NCBI GenBank assembly: GCA_938074045.1
Contig: CALJGI010000009.1
Location: 166,326 to 230,325 of the forward strand
Source of the DNA: an uncultured Halieaceae bacterium
Lineage (GTDB): Bacteria; Pseudomonadota; Gammaproteobacteria; Pseudomonadales; Halieaceae
DNA length: 64,000 nucleotides
Reading direction: 5' to 3'
This document shows positions 36,958 to 45,489 of this stretch, piece after piece. Position 1 is the first letter of the stretch. Every line of letters starts with the position of its first letter. The position numbers and the translations under genes were made by a program. The notes under the pieces are model-generated. The model was not told where the DNA came from. It worked only from the letters and a program-made list of their open reading frames with translations, and made no database searches.

Positions 36958-37731
36958 ATGACGTTGCAATTGTCGGGAATCGACGTCGTAAGATCCGAAA
37001 ACACATTGCTCGAAGATGTGTCTATCGAGGTAGAACCCGGGCGTGTGGTGGCCGTGCTGGGCCCCAATGGCGCAGGCAAATCAACGCTAATGAACGTCGC
37101 CATGGGTGATATCACCCCGGATGCCGGTTCTGTCCAGTTGAACGGCGAGCCACTGCAGGAATGGGAGTCACGTCACAGGGCAAGAATCATGGCTATGCTG
37201 CCCCAATTGTCGTTACTCAACTTTCCCTATACGGCGGAGGAAGTCGTGCAACTTGGGCGCACCCCACACGCAACGGGACGGCTGGTCGACAAGCAGGTCT
37301 CTCGTGAAGCCCTGGCGCAGATGGATTGCCTGCATTTGAGCGAGCGACTGTATCCGCAGTTATCCGGCGGAGAAAAGCAACGCATACAGCTGGCGCGCAT
37401 ACTGGCACAACTGTGGAATGACGACATCGACAATTCACGCTACCTCTTGCTCGACGAACCTACGGCGGCACTTGATCTTGCTCATCAACATCAGGTACTC
37501 AATGTCGTGCGACAACGAGCCCAGCATAACTATGGCGTTCTGCTGGTACTACACGACTTCAATCTGGCTGCCAGCGTCGCTGACGACATCCTGATGCTGA
37601 AAGATGGCAGGGTAGTTGCCAGTGGGTCTCCGGACAAAGTATTGACAAGTCAGTGTATTGAAGAGGTCTTTGGCGCCTCTGTGCACATCCTGCCGCACCC
37701 CGTTACCGGTCTGCCGGTAGTAGTCGGTTAA
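36958..37731 (+). CDS. btuD: Cobalamin ABC transporter ATP-binding protein
   Basis: A 257-residue ATPase with Walker A GPNGAGKST, signature LSGGEKQRI and Walker B LLLDEPTAALD. The sequence NFPYTAEEVVQLGRTPHATG is like HmuV haem ATPases, but context is B12. Starts four bases after btuC stops; followed by btuF 15 bases later. Confidence 0.87.
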   Translation: MTLQLSGIDVVRSENTLLEDVSIEVEPGRVVAVLGPNGAGKSTLMNVAMGDITPDAGSVQLNGEPLQEWESRHRARIMAMLPQLSLLNFPYTAEEVVQLGRTPHATGRLVDKQVSREALAQMDCLHLSERLYPQLSGGEKQRIQLARILAQLWNDDIDNSRYLLLDEPTAALDLAHQHQVLNVVRQRAQHNYGVLLVLHDFNLAASVADDILMLKDGRVVASGSPDKVLTSQCIEEVFGASVHILPHPVTGLPVVVG

Positions 37732-37746
37732 CTTGGAGCCCGCACT

Positions 37747-38667
37747 GTGAATAAACTTGTTCGACGGCACGATCTGGTCTGTGCTGTTTTAGCTGCGCTA
37801 TTCAGCCTGAGCGTATCAATCAGTCATGCACAAATATCGTTAGTTGATGATGTTGGCAGATCAGTTGTTCTGACAGAGCCAGCGCAGCGAATCGTGGCGC
37901 TGGCACCTCATGTGGTTGAAAACCTCTATGCCGTCGGGGCCGGTCAGCTTATTGTAGGCGCCGTGAGCTACAGTGACTTTCCCGAGGAAGCAAAGCTGAT
38001 TCCTCGCGTGGGATCACACAGTGCATTCAGCCTGGAAACTATCATTGGTCTAAACCCCGATCTGGTCATCGCCTGGCAGAGTGGGACTGACGATCAGGCA
38101 GTAGCCCGCCTCGAGTCCCTGGGATATCCGGTCTACATTTCAGAACCAAGAAAATTGGAGGATATCGCCCAGGCTCTGATCAACATGGGCCGCTTGACCG
38201 GGAACACCAGCGAAGCAATTCGCGAAGCAAGGAGGTTTACAGAATCCCTGGCAAGCCTTCGAAGTAAAAATGAAAAACAGACCAGGGTAGGTGTGTTCTA
38301 CCAGATCTGGAACGAACCCTTGCAAACGCTTAACGATGATCACCTGATCAGTGATGTCATTCGGCTGTGCGGGGGCGTCAATGTATTTGCCGATGCGCTG
38401 ACTCTGGCGCCCAAAATAAACATCGAATCAGTCATTGACCGCAATCCCACCGCAATAGTTGCTGCCGGCATGGGTGGAGCGAGGCCGGAATGGTTGGACG
38501 ACTGGCACGACTGGCCCGGCCTGCAGGCGGCCAAAAACAACAATCTTTTTTTTATACACCCCGATCTGATGCATCGGCACAGCAGTCGTATTTTGCTGGG
38601 TGCGGAACAGATGTGTGACCATCTGGATAGAGCCAGACGAACTACCGAGACAGATTCAAGGCAATAG
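37747..38667 (+). CDS. btuF: Periplasmic cobalamin-binding protein
   Basis: A 306-residue binding protein with a signal peptide (about 1-28) and a helical-backbone, two-lobe fold: RIVALAPHVVENLYAVGAG, then GLNPDLVIAWQSG and the late WPGLQAAKNNN. It delivers B12 to BtuC. GTG start at 37747 with GGAG upstream. Last gene of the riboswitch unit; MFS gene converges on it. Confidence 0.88.
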   Translation: MNKLVRRHDLVCAVLAALFSLSVSISHAQISLVDDVGRSVVLTEPAQRIVALAPHVVENLYAVGAGQLIVGAVSYSDFPEEAKLIPRVGSHSAFSLETIIGLNPDLVIAWQSGTDDQAVARLESLGYPVYISEPRKLEDIAQALINMGRLTGNTSEAIREARRFTESLASLRSKNEKQTRVGVFYQIWNEPLQTLNDDHLISDVIRLCGGVNVFADALTLAPKINIESVIDRNPTAIVAAGMGGARPEWLDDWHDWPGLQAAKNNNLFFIHPDLMHRHSSRILLGAEQMCDHLDRARRTTETDSRQ

Positions 38668-38733
38668 TTTCGATCAAAGTCGTGTAAGCAGTAGAGCACT
38701 TGACCACCCAACATCTGGCAGTAACCACCTCTG

Positions 38734-39981
38734 TCAATTAGCCGCAGCGTTAGAGGCCACCCGTTTGGATAAAATAAGCGTCGCCGCCAGTCCCATGACG
38801 CAGATTCCGGCCACTGAAAAGAAAAAGTAGCGGTACCCCTCCGCTCCAGGGAAGCTGTCTATCAACATCCCACCCAGCAACGGCATAAAGATATCCGGTG
38901 TATAACCAATAACCGATATCACGCCGGCCGCGGTGCCGGTAACGGCCATCGGAATGCCACCTTCTTCTAGCAGCGCGAAGTAAATACCCCGCATCGCAAA
39001 AACCGCCAGGGAAACAACCGCGACATTCACAATCATGACGGGAAGCAGTGCAGGCGTTCCCGGCAGTAGGGCAAACAATGAGAAGCTCGCAATGAGTACT
39101 ACGAATAAAAAAGCCACGGAGTTAGCTATGCCCAGTTTGTCAGAGACAAATCCAGCGATAAGGGCAGCAATGGGCTTGGTCCACATTTTTCCAACGCTGA
39201 TCACTCCCGCCATTGTGACTGTCAGCGCAAAGATGTCGGTTGAATAGGAGGTAATACGAAACGTTCCCCAGTAGGCACAGTAGCCTGCGAGAATAATGAT
39301 GGCGATCAGCCAGACCGTAGGCATGCGGAGTACCGACAAAATTTCTGATGCGCCAACCTTCGGTTGGCTCCTAGTATCGATATCGCCACCCGAGTCATCT
39401 TCAATCGTCATCCACGCCAACACACCCAGCACCAGGATCAATACAGAAGTCACAATGATGACTGTCGACAGCGCAAATGCATTACTGCCCAGCACCCCGA
39501 ATATCGCCAGCAGTGCCATTGACGTGAGCACCTCACCAAATCCACGACCCGCCTCAAGAATGCCAAATGCCTTGCCCTGGTCACTGGAGGGTGCCCAATT
39601 GCGCGTCACACGAATCATTGCCCCCCAGAACAACAGCGTTACCGTTACCCCCCAGACGCCGTGAATAGCAAGAGAGATGGTATAGCTGGGAAACGTGGCA
39701 AAGTACAAGCCCATCAAACCGGTCAACAGCAGTGAAGACGTTAACAGCTTGCGCGGGGAAACGCGGTCAGCCAGCCAACCGCCTGGGGCGTAGGAAAGCA
39801 TGGCGGTTACACCGAAGGCACTCATCAGAGAGCCAACCTGGGTGTTGTTGAGGGATAGCGCCTCCGACAGCGGTATGTAGTACACCTCTTGCAGAAAGGG
39901 CAGCAGAAATATGATGCCGCCAGAAAAACTTAACACCGCCATGACGACCCAACGACGCATGCTCTCCCTAGTGGTTTTCAT
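38734..39981 (-). CDS. MFS transporter
   Basis: A 415-residue carrier with about twelve hydrophobic segments and an MFS loop GGWLADRVSPRKLL between the second and third helices. It has no substrate-specific signature I can read. Its ATG overlaps the ureohydrolase stop by four bases, so the pair is translationally coupled; a guanidino compound or its product is a plausible cargo, inferred from that. Confidence 0.85.
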   Translation of the reverse strand: MKTTRESMRRWVVMAVLSFSGGIIFLLPFLQEVYYIPLSEALSLNNTQVGSLMSAFGVTAMLSYAPGGWLADRVSPRKLLTSSLLLTGLMGLYFATFPSYTISLAIHGVWGVTVTLLFWGAMIRVTRNWAPSSDQGKAFGILEAGRGFGEVLTSMALLAIFGVLGSNAFALSTVIIVTSVLILVLGVLAWMTIEDDSGGDIDTRSQPKVGASEILSVLRMPTVWLIAIIILAGYCAYWGTFRITSYSTDIFALTVTMAGVISVGKMWTKPIAALIAGFVSDKLGIANSVAFLFVVLIASFSLFALLPGTPALLPVMIVNVAVVSLAVFAMRGIYFALLEEGGIPMAVTGTAAGVISVIGYTPDIFMPLLGGMLIDSFPGAEGYRYFFFSVAGICVMGLAATLILSKRVASNAAAN

Positions 39982-40940
39982 TCAGGCTCACCGGCTCGCA
40001 CACAGGCACCCATAAAATTACAAATCAGACGCTCTGCATGTATCAGGGTGATATTACCAACATCGTTCATCGGCGCGATTTCAACAAGATCCATACCGAC
40101 AACGGGACCTTTCGCCACAAGGCCATGAATCAGCCGGTGGATTTGCACCCAGTTTAATCCTCCGGGGGTCTGCGCCATGACCGCCGGCATAATCGTCGGG
40201 TCGATACCGTCTGCATCGATGGTCAGATAATAAGGCCCCCCGTCCGGAATTCTATCGAGAACCGCGTCCATGCCGATGTCATGCATCTCATAAGCGGAAA
40301 TCAGGTCCGCACCATAGGCACGCGCGTCCGCAACCTCCCCTGCCCGAGCGCTGCCGATTCCCCGCAGACCTATCTGCACAATTTTGTCGATCCAGGGCAT
40401 TTCGGAGGCGCGCCTGATGGGGCTCGAATAACCCTCCGTTTCACCGTTCACCTCGTCCCGCCAGTCCAGGTGCGCATCGATTTGCACCAGTGTAAAAACC
40501 TTGTCAAATTCACTCAGGGCCCGCATAACCGGAATGGGCACACCGTGATCTCCACCCAGGGTGATCAATGTTGCACCACTGGCAAAGATCTTGCGCGCAG
40601 CCAACTCGGCGCGTCGATAGTGCTCTTTGTGATGGGCTGAATCCGCGCTTACATTGCCACAATCCACAACCCGAATATCTCGCCCATCAAACAGGTGTCC
40701 ATTAAGATCCCAGTCAAAATGATCGAGGGTGTAAGCCACATCTTCCGCACTCGACAGCCCCCTAAGGGCATCCGGGGCTCGACTCTGATCATTGGCCATA
40801 GACGCAGCCGAATAGGGCATGCCAAATGGAATCCCGAGAATTGCAATATCGGCGTTAAGTTCGTCGAGATCCAGCGCTAGAGGAAAATCAAGGAATGTAC
40901 CGGCAGATGGATCTGGCGCTTCAGTCAGCTTGGTGGTCAC
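39978..40940 (-). CDS. Agmatinase/arginase family ureohydrolase
   Basis: A 320-residue manganese hydrolase. Metal ligands are in GGDHGVP, QIDAHLDWR and TIDADGIDP, all the expected His/Asp positions. It cleaves urea from a guanidino compound; agmatine is one candidate. GTG 40940 is preferred because GGAG lies upstream; a TTG at 40964 would add eight residues. It is upstream of and coupled to an MFS carrier. Confidence 0.83.
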   Translation of the reverse strand: MTTKLTEAPDPSAGTFLDFPLALDLDELNADIAILGIPFGMPYSAASMANDQSRAPDALRGLSSAEDVAYTLDHFDWDLNGHLFDGRDIRVVDCGNVSADSAHHKEHYRRAELAARKIFASGATLITLGGDHGVPIPVMRALSEFDKVFTLVQIDAHLDWRDEVNGETEGYSSPIRRASEMPWIDKIVQIGLRGIGSARAGEVADARAYGADLISAYEMHDIGMDAVLDRIPDGGPYYLTIDADGIDPTIMPAVMAQTPGGLNWVQIHRLIHGLVAKGPVVGMDLVEIAPMNDVGNITLIHAERLICNFMGACVRAGEPE

Positions 40941-41194
40941 AGTGTTAGTCTTCTCCCATGTCAATTGGCGTGCAAAAGTACGAAATTGTACGAATTAAGA
41001 ATGACAATATGCGGCGCTTCGACTGTATTGCTGTTCTGCTCCTTGCAGCGTGACTGAATTTTTCAATGCTGACAAGTCATCCTCTGCACAGGAGAAGCCA
41101 CGGCCCATTGAGGCAATTAATTTGGGAATAATTTGATTTCAAGTCACTCAAAGCGTTAGTTTGCCAACTATCAATTTTCCAGTTGCAAGCTTTC

Positions 41195-43063
41195 ATGACT
41201 CGCATTGCGCCACTTCTGCACCTTTTAGCGAATTTAGCATTTCACAGTTTTCTGATCGCGTACTGGTACTTGGTACATTCCATACATCCACTGTACGCCC
41301 TGACAGGTTCATTAGTCGCCTACGTGGCATTGAGGATTCTGCGCTCCCGTATGCCCGATACCCTGCCTCAACCACTGTTATTGTTGTTATCCGGCTGCAC
41401 ATTTTTTCTGATGCTAAATCCACTACCCAATCTCTATGGCATATCACAGCTAATCTGGGTGAGCGGCAGCGTCATTTTGTTCCGGCTGAGCTTTTCGCAA
41501 CTGCAAAACCCTCGATGGAAGTCAGGGGCATTGCTATTCAGTTATATCTTATTTCTGGCGCTACCACTGGGTATGCCACGTCTGACCTCCACCACACCCA
41601 GCACAATTGAAGGTGAGCCTCTTAACGTCGTGATCGTCGGTGCTGGTTTTGGTGGAATCACCATGGGAAAAGAGTTGCTGGATGCCGGGATCACAAATTT
41701 TCGGATTTACGAGGGTGCCCCTGAAGTGGGCGGGACCTGGTGGCACAATCGATATCCCGGACTACATGTGGACGTACAGTCGGCCCTTTACAGCCTCTCA
41801 TACTTCCCCAATCCAAACTGGTCAAAACTTTGGGCTCCCCGCCGCGAACTACTGGAATACAGTATCCGCCTGGCAGATGAAGTGGGTGTGCGTCCTTTCA
41901 TTCAATTCAATACCTGGGTGCAGCACACACATTTCGATGAAGACACTGGTGTATGGCAGATATCACTGGGCGATCAAATTGTGGAGAGCCACCATCTCGT
42001 TATGGCCACTGGCGGTCTGCATGTGCCCAATACGCCAGAGTTCGCGGGGGCGGAGGATTTCCAGGGCACCAGTTTTCACTCGGCCCGCTGGCCTGATAAC
42101 GTCGACCTGAGTGACAAGCGGATTGCCGTTATCGGCAGCGGTGCCAGCGCGGTGCAGATTATCCCTGAAATAGCGAAAATCGCCGCCCAGGTAGATATGT
42201 ATCAACGAACGCCCAACTGGGTGTCTCCACAGAACAACGGGGAGCTTTCCAAGGCACGACAGTTGGTGTACGAATACGTACCCCTGGCTTACAAGCTTAA
42301 ACGGCTGAGCACCCACGCTTTCACGGAGCTGGGATTCCGTGCGGTTTTCCCTCTGGATTCGACGCGTCGGACTGATGTCGAAGAGCAACTCAAAGACTAT
42401 ATCCGCACTACTGTGCAAGATAAGGAACTGGTGCAAAAACTGATTCCTGACTACGAATTTGGTTGCAAGCGACCCCTGGTGACACAGCATTTTTACCCCA
42501 GTCTGAACCGCGCTAATGTCGGTGTCATAACTGGTGGAATAGACAGACTTAGCCCCAGTGGCATCGTAAGCCGGGACGGCAGTAATCGTGACTACGATGT
42601 CATCATCATGGCCACCGGCTACCGGGTCGCATCTCTGCCCTTCGAAATCGCCGGAAGGAATGGCATGGTATTGGGAGAATTGTGGCGGGAAAAGCCCGAG
42701 GCCTACAGGACCATGATGGCGCACGGGTTCCCAAATCTCTACCTGATGTCAGGACCGAACGCCGGATTTTTCGGCTCATTCATCGTCCATCTCGAGTCTG
42801 CTGCCGGGTACGTAATTCAGGTCATACGCAAAGCACAGGATTCACTCCTGATCGAGCCCACACTGGAAGCCCAACAGGCCTACAACAAAGCTATTCAGGC
42901 CGATCTGCAGAAGACCGTATGGGCGGGAAGTTGCAAGAGCTGGTACAAGCTGGAGAGTGGCCATGTTATCGCCAATCATCCTCACCCCACATCACAGGTG
43001 GTTTTTGAGCGTGCTCGCCCTCAGTGGGAGCATTTCAGCGTCCAGAGACGCGATTCACAGTAA
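41195..43063 (+). CDS. Flavin monooxygenase (Baeyer-Villiger type) with N-terminal membrane domain
   Basis: A 622-residue protein in two parts. Residues 1 to about 125 contain three or four hydrophobic helices and a short loop, not part of the normal BVMO fold. From about 143 onward comes the flavoenzyme: FAD motif VIVGAGFGG, the BVMO fingerprint FQGTSFHSARWP near 288-299, and an NADPH motif AVIGSGASAVQ. It should insert oxygen next to a ketone, at the membrane. ATG 41195 is chosen; a TTG at 41183 is also in frame. Either way the helical part is in the same open frame. Confidence 0.83.
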   Translation: MTRIAPLLHLLANLAFHSFLIAYWYLVHSIHPLYALTGSLVAYVALRILRSRMPDTLPQPLLLLLSGCTFFLMLNPLPNLYGISQLIWVSGSVILFRLSFSQLQNPRWKSGALLFSYILFLALPLGMPRLTSTTPSTIEGEPLNVVIVGAGFGGITMGKELLDAGITNFRIYEGAPEVGGTWWHNRYPGLHVDVQSALYSLSYFPNPNWSKLWAPRRELLEYSIRLADEVGVRPFIQFNTWVQHTHFDEDTGVWQISLGDQIVESHHLVMATGGLHVPNTPEFAGAEDFQGTSFHSARWPDNVDLSDKRIAVIGSGASAVQIIPEIAKIAAQVDMYQRTPNWVSPQNNGELSKARQLVYEYVPLAYKLKRLSTHAFTELGFRAVFPLDSTRRTDVEEQLKDYIRTTVQDKELVQKLIPDYEFGCKRPLVTQHFYPSLNRANVGVITGGIDRLSPSGIVSRDGSNRDYDVIIMATGYRVASLPFEIAGRNGMVLGELWREKPEAYRTMMAHGFPNLYLMSGPNAGFFGSFIVHLESAAGYVIQVIRKAQDSLLIEPTLEAQQAYNKAIQADLQKTVWAGSCKSWYKLESGHVIANHPHPTSQVVFERARPQWEHFSVQRRDSQ

Positions 43064-43180
43064 ATTTGCCTGAATTCGACCAATTATTGCGAAAACTGTG
43101 AATAAGCTCACGGAACGGGCTTTGAACACAGCTCTCCTGGGCGGTTATGGTGTTAACCATCAATCACAGGAGTCATGACA

Positions 43181-43399
43181 ATGTTTTTCGCCAGAATCAG
43201 CAAACTGTTCAGTAAACCCGACTCGGACCAGTCAGTATTCGCTCCCTACACTGAACGACGGGCTGCGAATACCGATTCTCTACAACAGGAATATTTGGTG
43301 GAACGACGCCGTAAGCAGCGCGATGTCAGCCTGTCTACTCTGGGAAACCTGGCCCAACCCACTGCCAAAGAAGAGACTGAAAATCAGCATGTAGCCTAA
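43181..43399 (+). CDS. Small hypothetical protein
   Basis: A 72-residue protein with an amphipathic N-terminus (MFFARISKLFSKP) and charged remainder (EYLVERRRKQRDVSL). The second ATG, 43181, is preferred since AGGAG lies eight bases upstream; ATG 43175 is only two bases from it. I do not recognise the family. The arginine-rich ERRRKQRD stretch suggests contact with nucleic acid or membrane, unproven. Confidence 0.6.
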   Translation: MFFARISKLFSKPDSDQSVFAPYTERRAANTDSLQQEYLVERRRKQRDVSLSTLGNLAQPTAKEETENQHVA

Positions 43400-43661
43400 A
43401 CTGATCTGAATCAGCGTCCACGCCCGATCTGCGGCCATAAAACTCGCTCAGCTGCCGAAGCCCAGCAGCTCTATGCCAGGTTCAGAGATGGGCCCGCACT
43501 CGCTTGCTACCTCCAGTTGCTCCATCATCACGGCAACAGCATTACCCACGACCTCGATAAATCAATTTCAACTCTTTATCTGGATTGTAGTGATACTAGC
43601 TGGTTGCCTGCCCCGCGCTGGATGACTATTCTTCTATTTACGCATCAGACAGGAAATAAGC

Positions 43662-44513
43662 ATGGAACGCCTACTCGGAAAACGGATTGTGATCACCGGT
43701 TCCAGTCGCAGTCTTGGACGTCAGTTTGCCATTGCCTGCGGCCGCGAGGGCGCATCTCTGATTCTCAATGGCACCAACCCCGAAGCGCTGGCTGCGTCTG
43801 TCGCAGAGGTGCGAGAAACAGGAGCGGAAGTGCATCCCGTACTGGGTTCAGTAGCCGATGAAACAACCTGTATCGATCTGGTGCGCGCATGTGTGGAAAA
43901 GTTCGGCGGTATCGATGTCATGGTCAACAATGCCGGCATCGTGCGGGATAGAACCCTGCTCAAGATGAGCGCAGAGGAATTCGATGACGTCGTTGCCGTC
44001 GACTTGCGAGGTCCGTTTCTCTGCACCCGGGAAGCCGGCCGCGCCATGGCTGCGCAGGAGACTGGCGGCCACGTTATTCAGATTACATCTGCATCGGGGC
44101 TGGTTGGCAATTTTGGCCAAACCAACTACGCTGCAGCCAAGGCCGGCATGATGGGAATCACCTACACGGCCGTTAAAGAACTGGCCAGTAAAAACATCCG
44201 ATGCAACGCGATGTGGCCTGTAGCACGCACGGAGATGACTCAGCCAATTATCGACAGAATTGGCAAGAGTGCGGAAGAACTGGGGTTTGGCGAGTCAGAA
44301 GATGTAGCCCTGGCCCTGGTCTGGCTGGCCTCCGATGCCGCTGCACACTGGAACGGACAGTGCCTGACCATGAATGGTAGACGAATTGCGTTGTGGAATT
44401 CACCACAGGAACAAGACATACGTGAAAGCGGCGCGCCATTTTCTATGGAAGAGCTGGAGAGCCACCTGTCCAGTATGTCGCCGCTACCCATTTATGAACG
44501 CACCCGGGGATGA
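43662..44513 (+). CDS. SDR family NAD(P)-dependent oxidoreductase
   Basis: A 283-residue short-chain dehydrogenase: TGSSRSLGR glycine loop, VNNAG, a Ser upstream and YAAAK catalytic pair, and SEDVALALVWLASDAAAHWNGQ near the end. An extra C-terminal tail of about 35 residues is longer than in most members. AGGAAA precedes the ATG. The 2-hydroxyacid dehydrogenase follows nine bases later, so the two are likely one operon. Confidence 0.87.
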   Translation: MERLLGKRIVITGSSRSLGRQFAIACGREGASLILNGTNPEALAASVAEVRETGAEVHPVLGSVADETTCIDLVRACVEKFGGIDVMVNNAGIVRDRTLLKMSAEEFDDVVAVDLRGPFLCTREAGRAMAAQETGGHVIQITSASGLVGNFGQTNYAAAKAGMMGITYTAVKELASKNIRCNAMWPVARTEMTQPIIDRIGKSAEELGFGESEDVALALVWLASDAAAHWNGQCLTMNGRRIALWNSPQEQDIRESGAPFSMEELESHLSSMSPLPIYERTRG

Positions 44514-44522
44514 ACGAGCACT

Positions 44523-45458
44523 GTGTCTGAGTGTATGGTCGTCTCGGGTCTAGCCGAAGACTATGCCCGAGCGCTACTGCAGCGAGATGATGTAGATTTT
44601 ACTATCACTTATTGCACCACGGCGGCGGATGCTCTGCGCCAATACTCCGGAGAGCAGGTTGTGCTCGGTGATCCGGACTTGGTCGCTCCCATATTGTCGA
44701 ATATGCCGAATGTAAACTGGGTTCAGTCTACCTGGGCTGGCGTGTTGCCGTTTATTGATGCTCCCCGCCGTGATTATTCGTTGACAGGGGTAAAGCAAGT
44801 TTTCGGCGCACAGATGTCTGAATATGTGATCGGCCACATCCTTGCGCACGAACTGAAAATTACTGATAGAGAAAGTGCTCAAGGCAAACGCGAGTGGCTG
44901 GATACGCCATCTGGCACCTTACAGCACAAACGTATCGGCATCATGGGCACGGGATCCATCGGCCAACATATCGCTCGAAATGCAGCCACCTTCGGCATGT
45001 CCGTCAGCGGGCTCAATCGCAGTGGCACTCCGGTTTCTGGTTTCACTGAGGTGATACCTGTCGGCAATATCGACGAGTTTCTCTCACCGCTGGATTATCT
45101 GGTCTCGGTTTTGCCAGAAACCCCGGATACGCATGACCTTCTCAATGAGCACACCCTGTCCAGGTTGCCGGAACACGCCTGGTTCATCAATGTCGGTCGC
45201 GGCAATGTCCTGGATGAGCCAGCTCTGATCCAGGCGCTGGAGGCGGGAAGATTGGCCGGTGCAGTGCTTGACGTTTTCAAACAGGAACCGTTACCGAGTG
45301 ACAGCGCTCTTTGGTCGACCAAAAATCTGCGGGTGACCGCTCATACCGCTGCCGTTAGTGATGCGTCGCTGATAATCCCTATTTTCATGGAGAATCTACG
45401 TCGGTATCGGGCGGGAGAACAGCTCAAGTATGTGGTTGAATTCGATCGGGGCTATTGA
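44523..45458 (+). CDS. D-2-hydroxyacid dehydrogenase (NAD-binding)
   Basis: A 311-residue enzyme of the GhrA/phosphoglycerate dehydrogenase family. GxGxxG motif MGTGSIGQHIA, catalytic Arg in INVGRGNVLDE, Glu in FKQEPLP and His in TAHTAA are all present. It would reduce a 2-keto acid to a D-2-hydroxy acid. The start is GTG 44523; an ATG at 44535 is an alternative. Confidence 0.87.
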   Translation: MSECMVVSGLAEDYARALLQRDDVDFTITYCTTAADALRQYSGEQVVLGDPDLVAPILSNMPNVNWVQSTWAGVLPFIDAPRRDYSLTGVKQVFGAQMSEYVIGHILAHELKITDRESAQGKREWLDTPSGTLQHKRIGIMGTGSIGQHIARNAATFGMSVSGLNRSGTPVSGFTEVIPVGNIDEFLSPLDYLVSVLPETPDTHDLLNEHTLSRLPEHAWFINVGRGNVLDEPALIQALEAGRLAGAVLDVFKQEPLPSDSALWSTKNLRVTAHTAAVSDASLIIPIFMENLRRYRAGEQLKYVVEFDRGY

Positions 45459-45489
45459 CCGATCTCCGCACCGGCAATTCATCAGGACG

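Noticed and set aside
36958..37731. Haem importer (HmuV) assignment for the ATPase
   Set aside because: HmuV-like stretch exists, but the riboswitch, btuB, cobO and cobQ context favours cobalamin.
43517..43861. Open frame before and across the SDR start
   Set aside because: Shares sequence with the SDR gene in another frame, no ribosome site, no recognisable motif.
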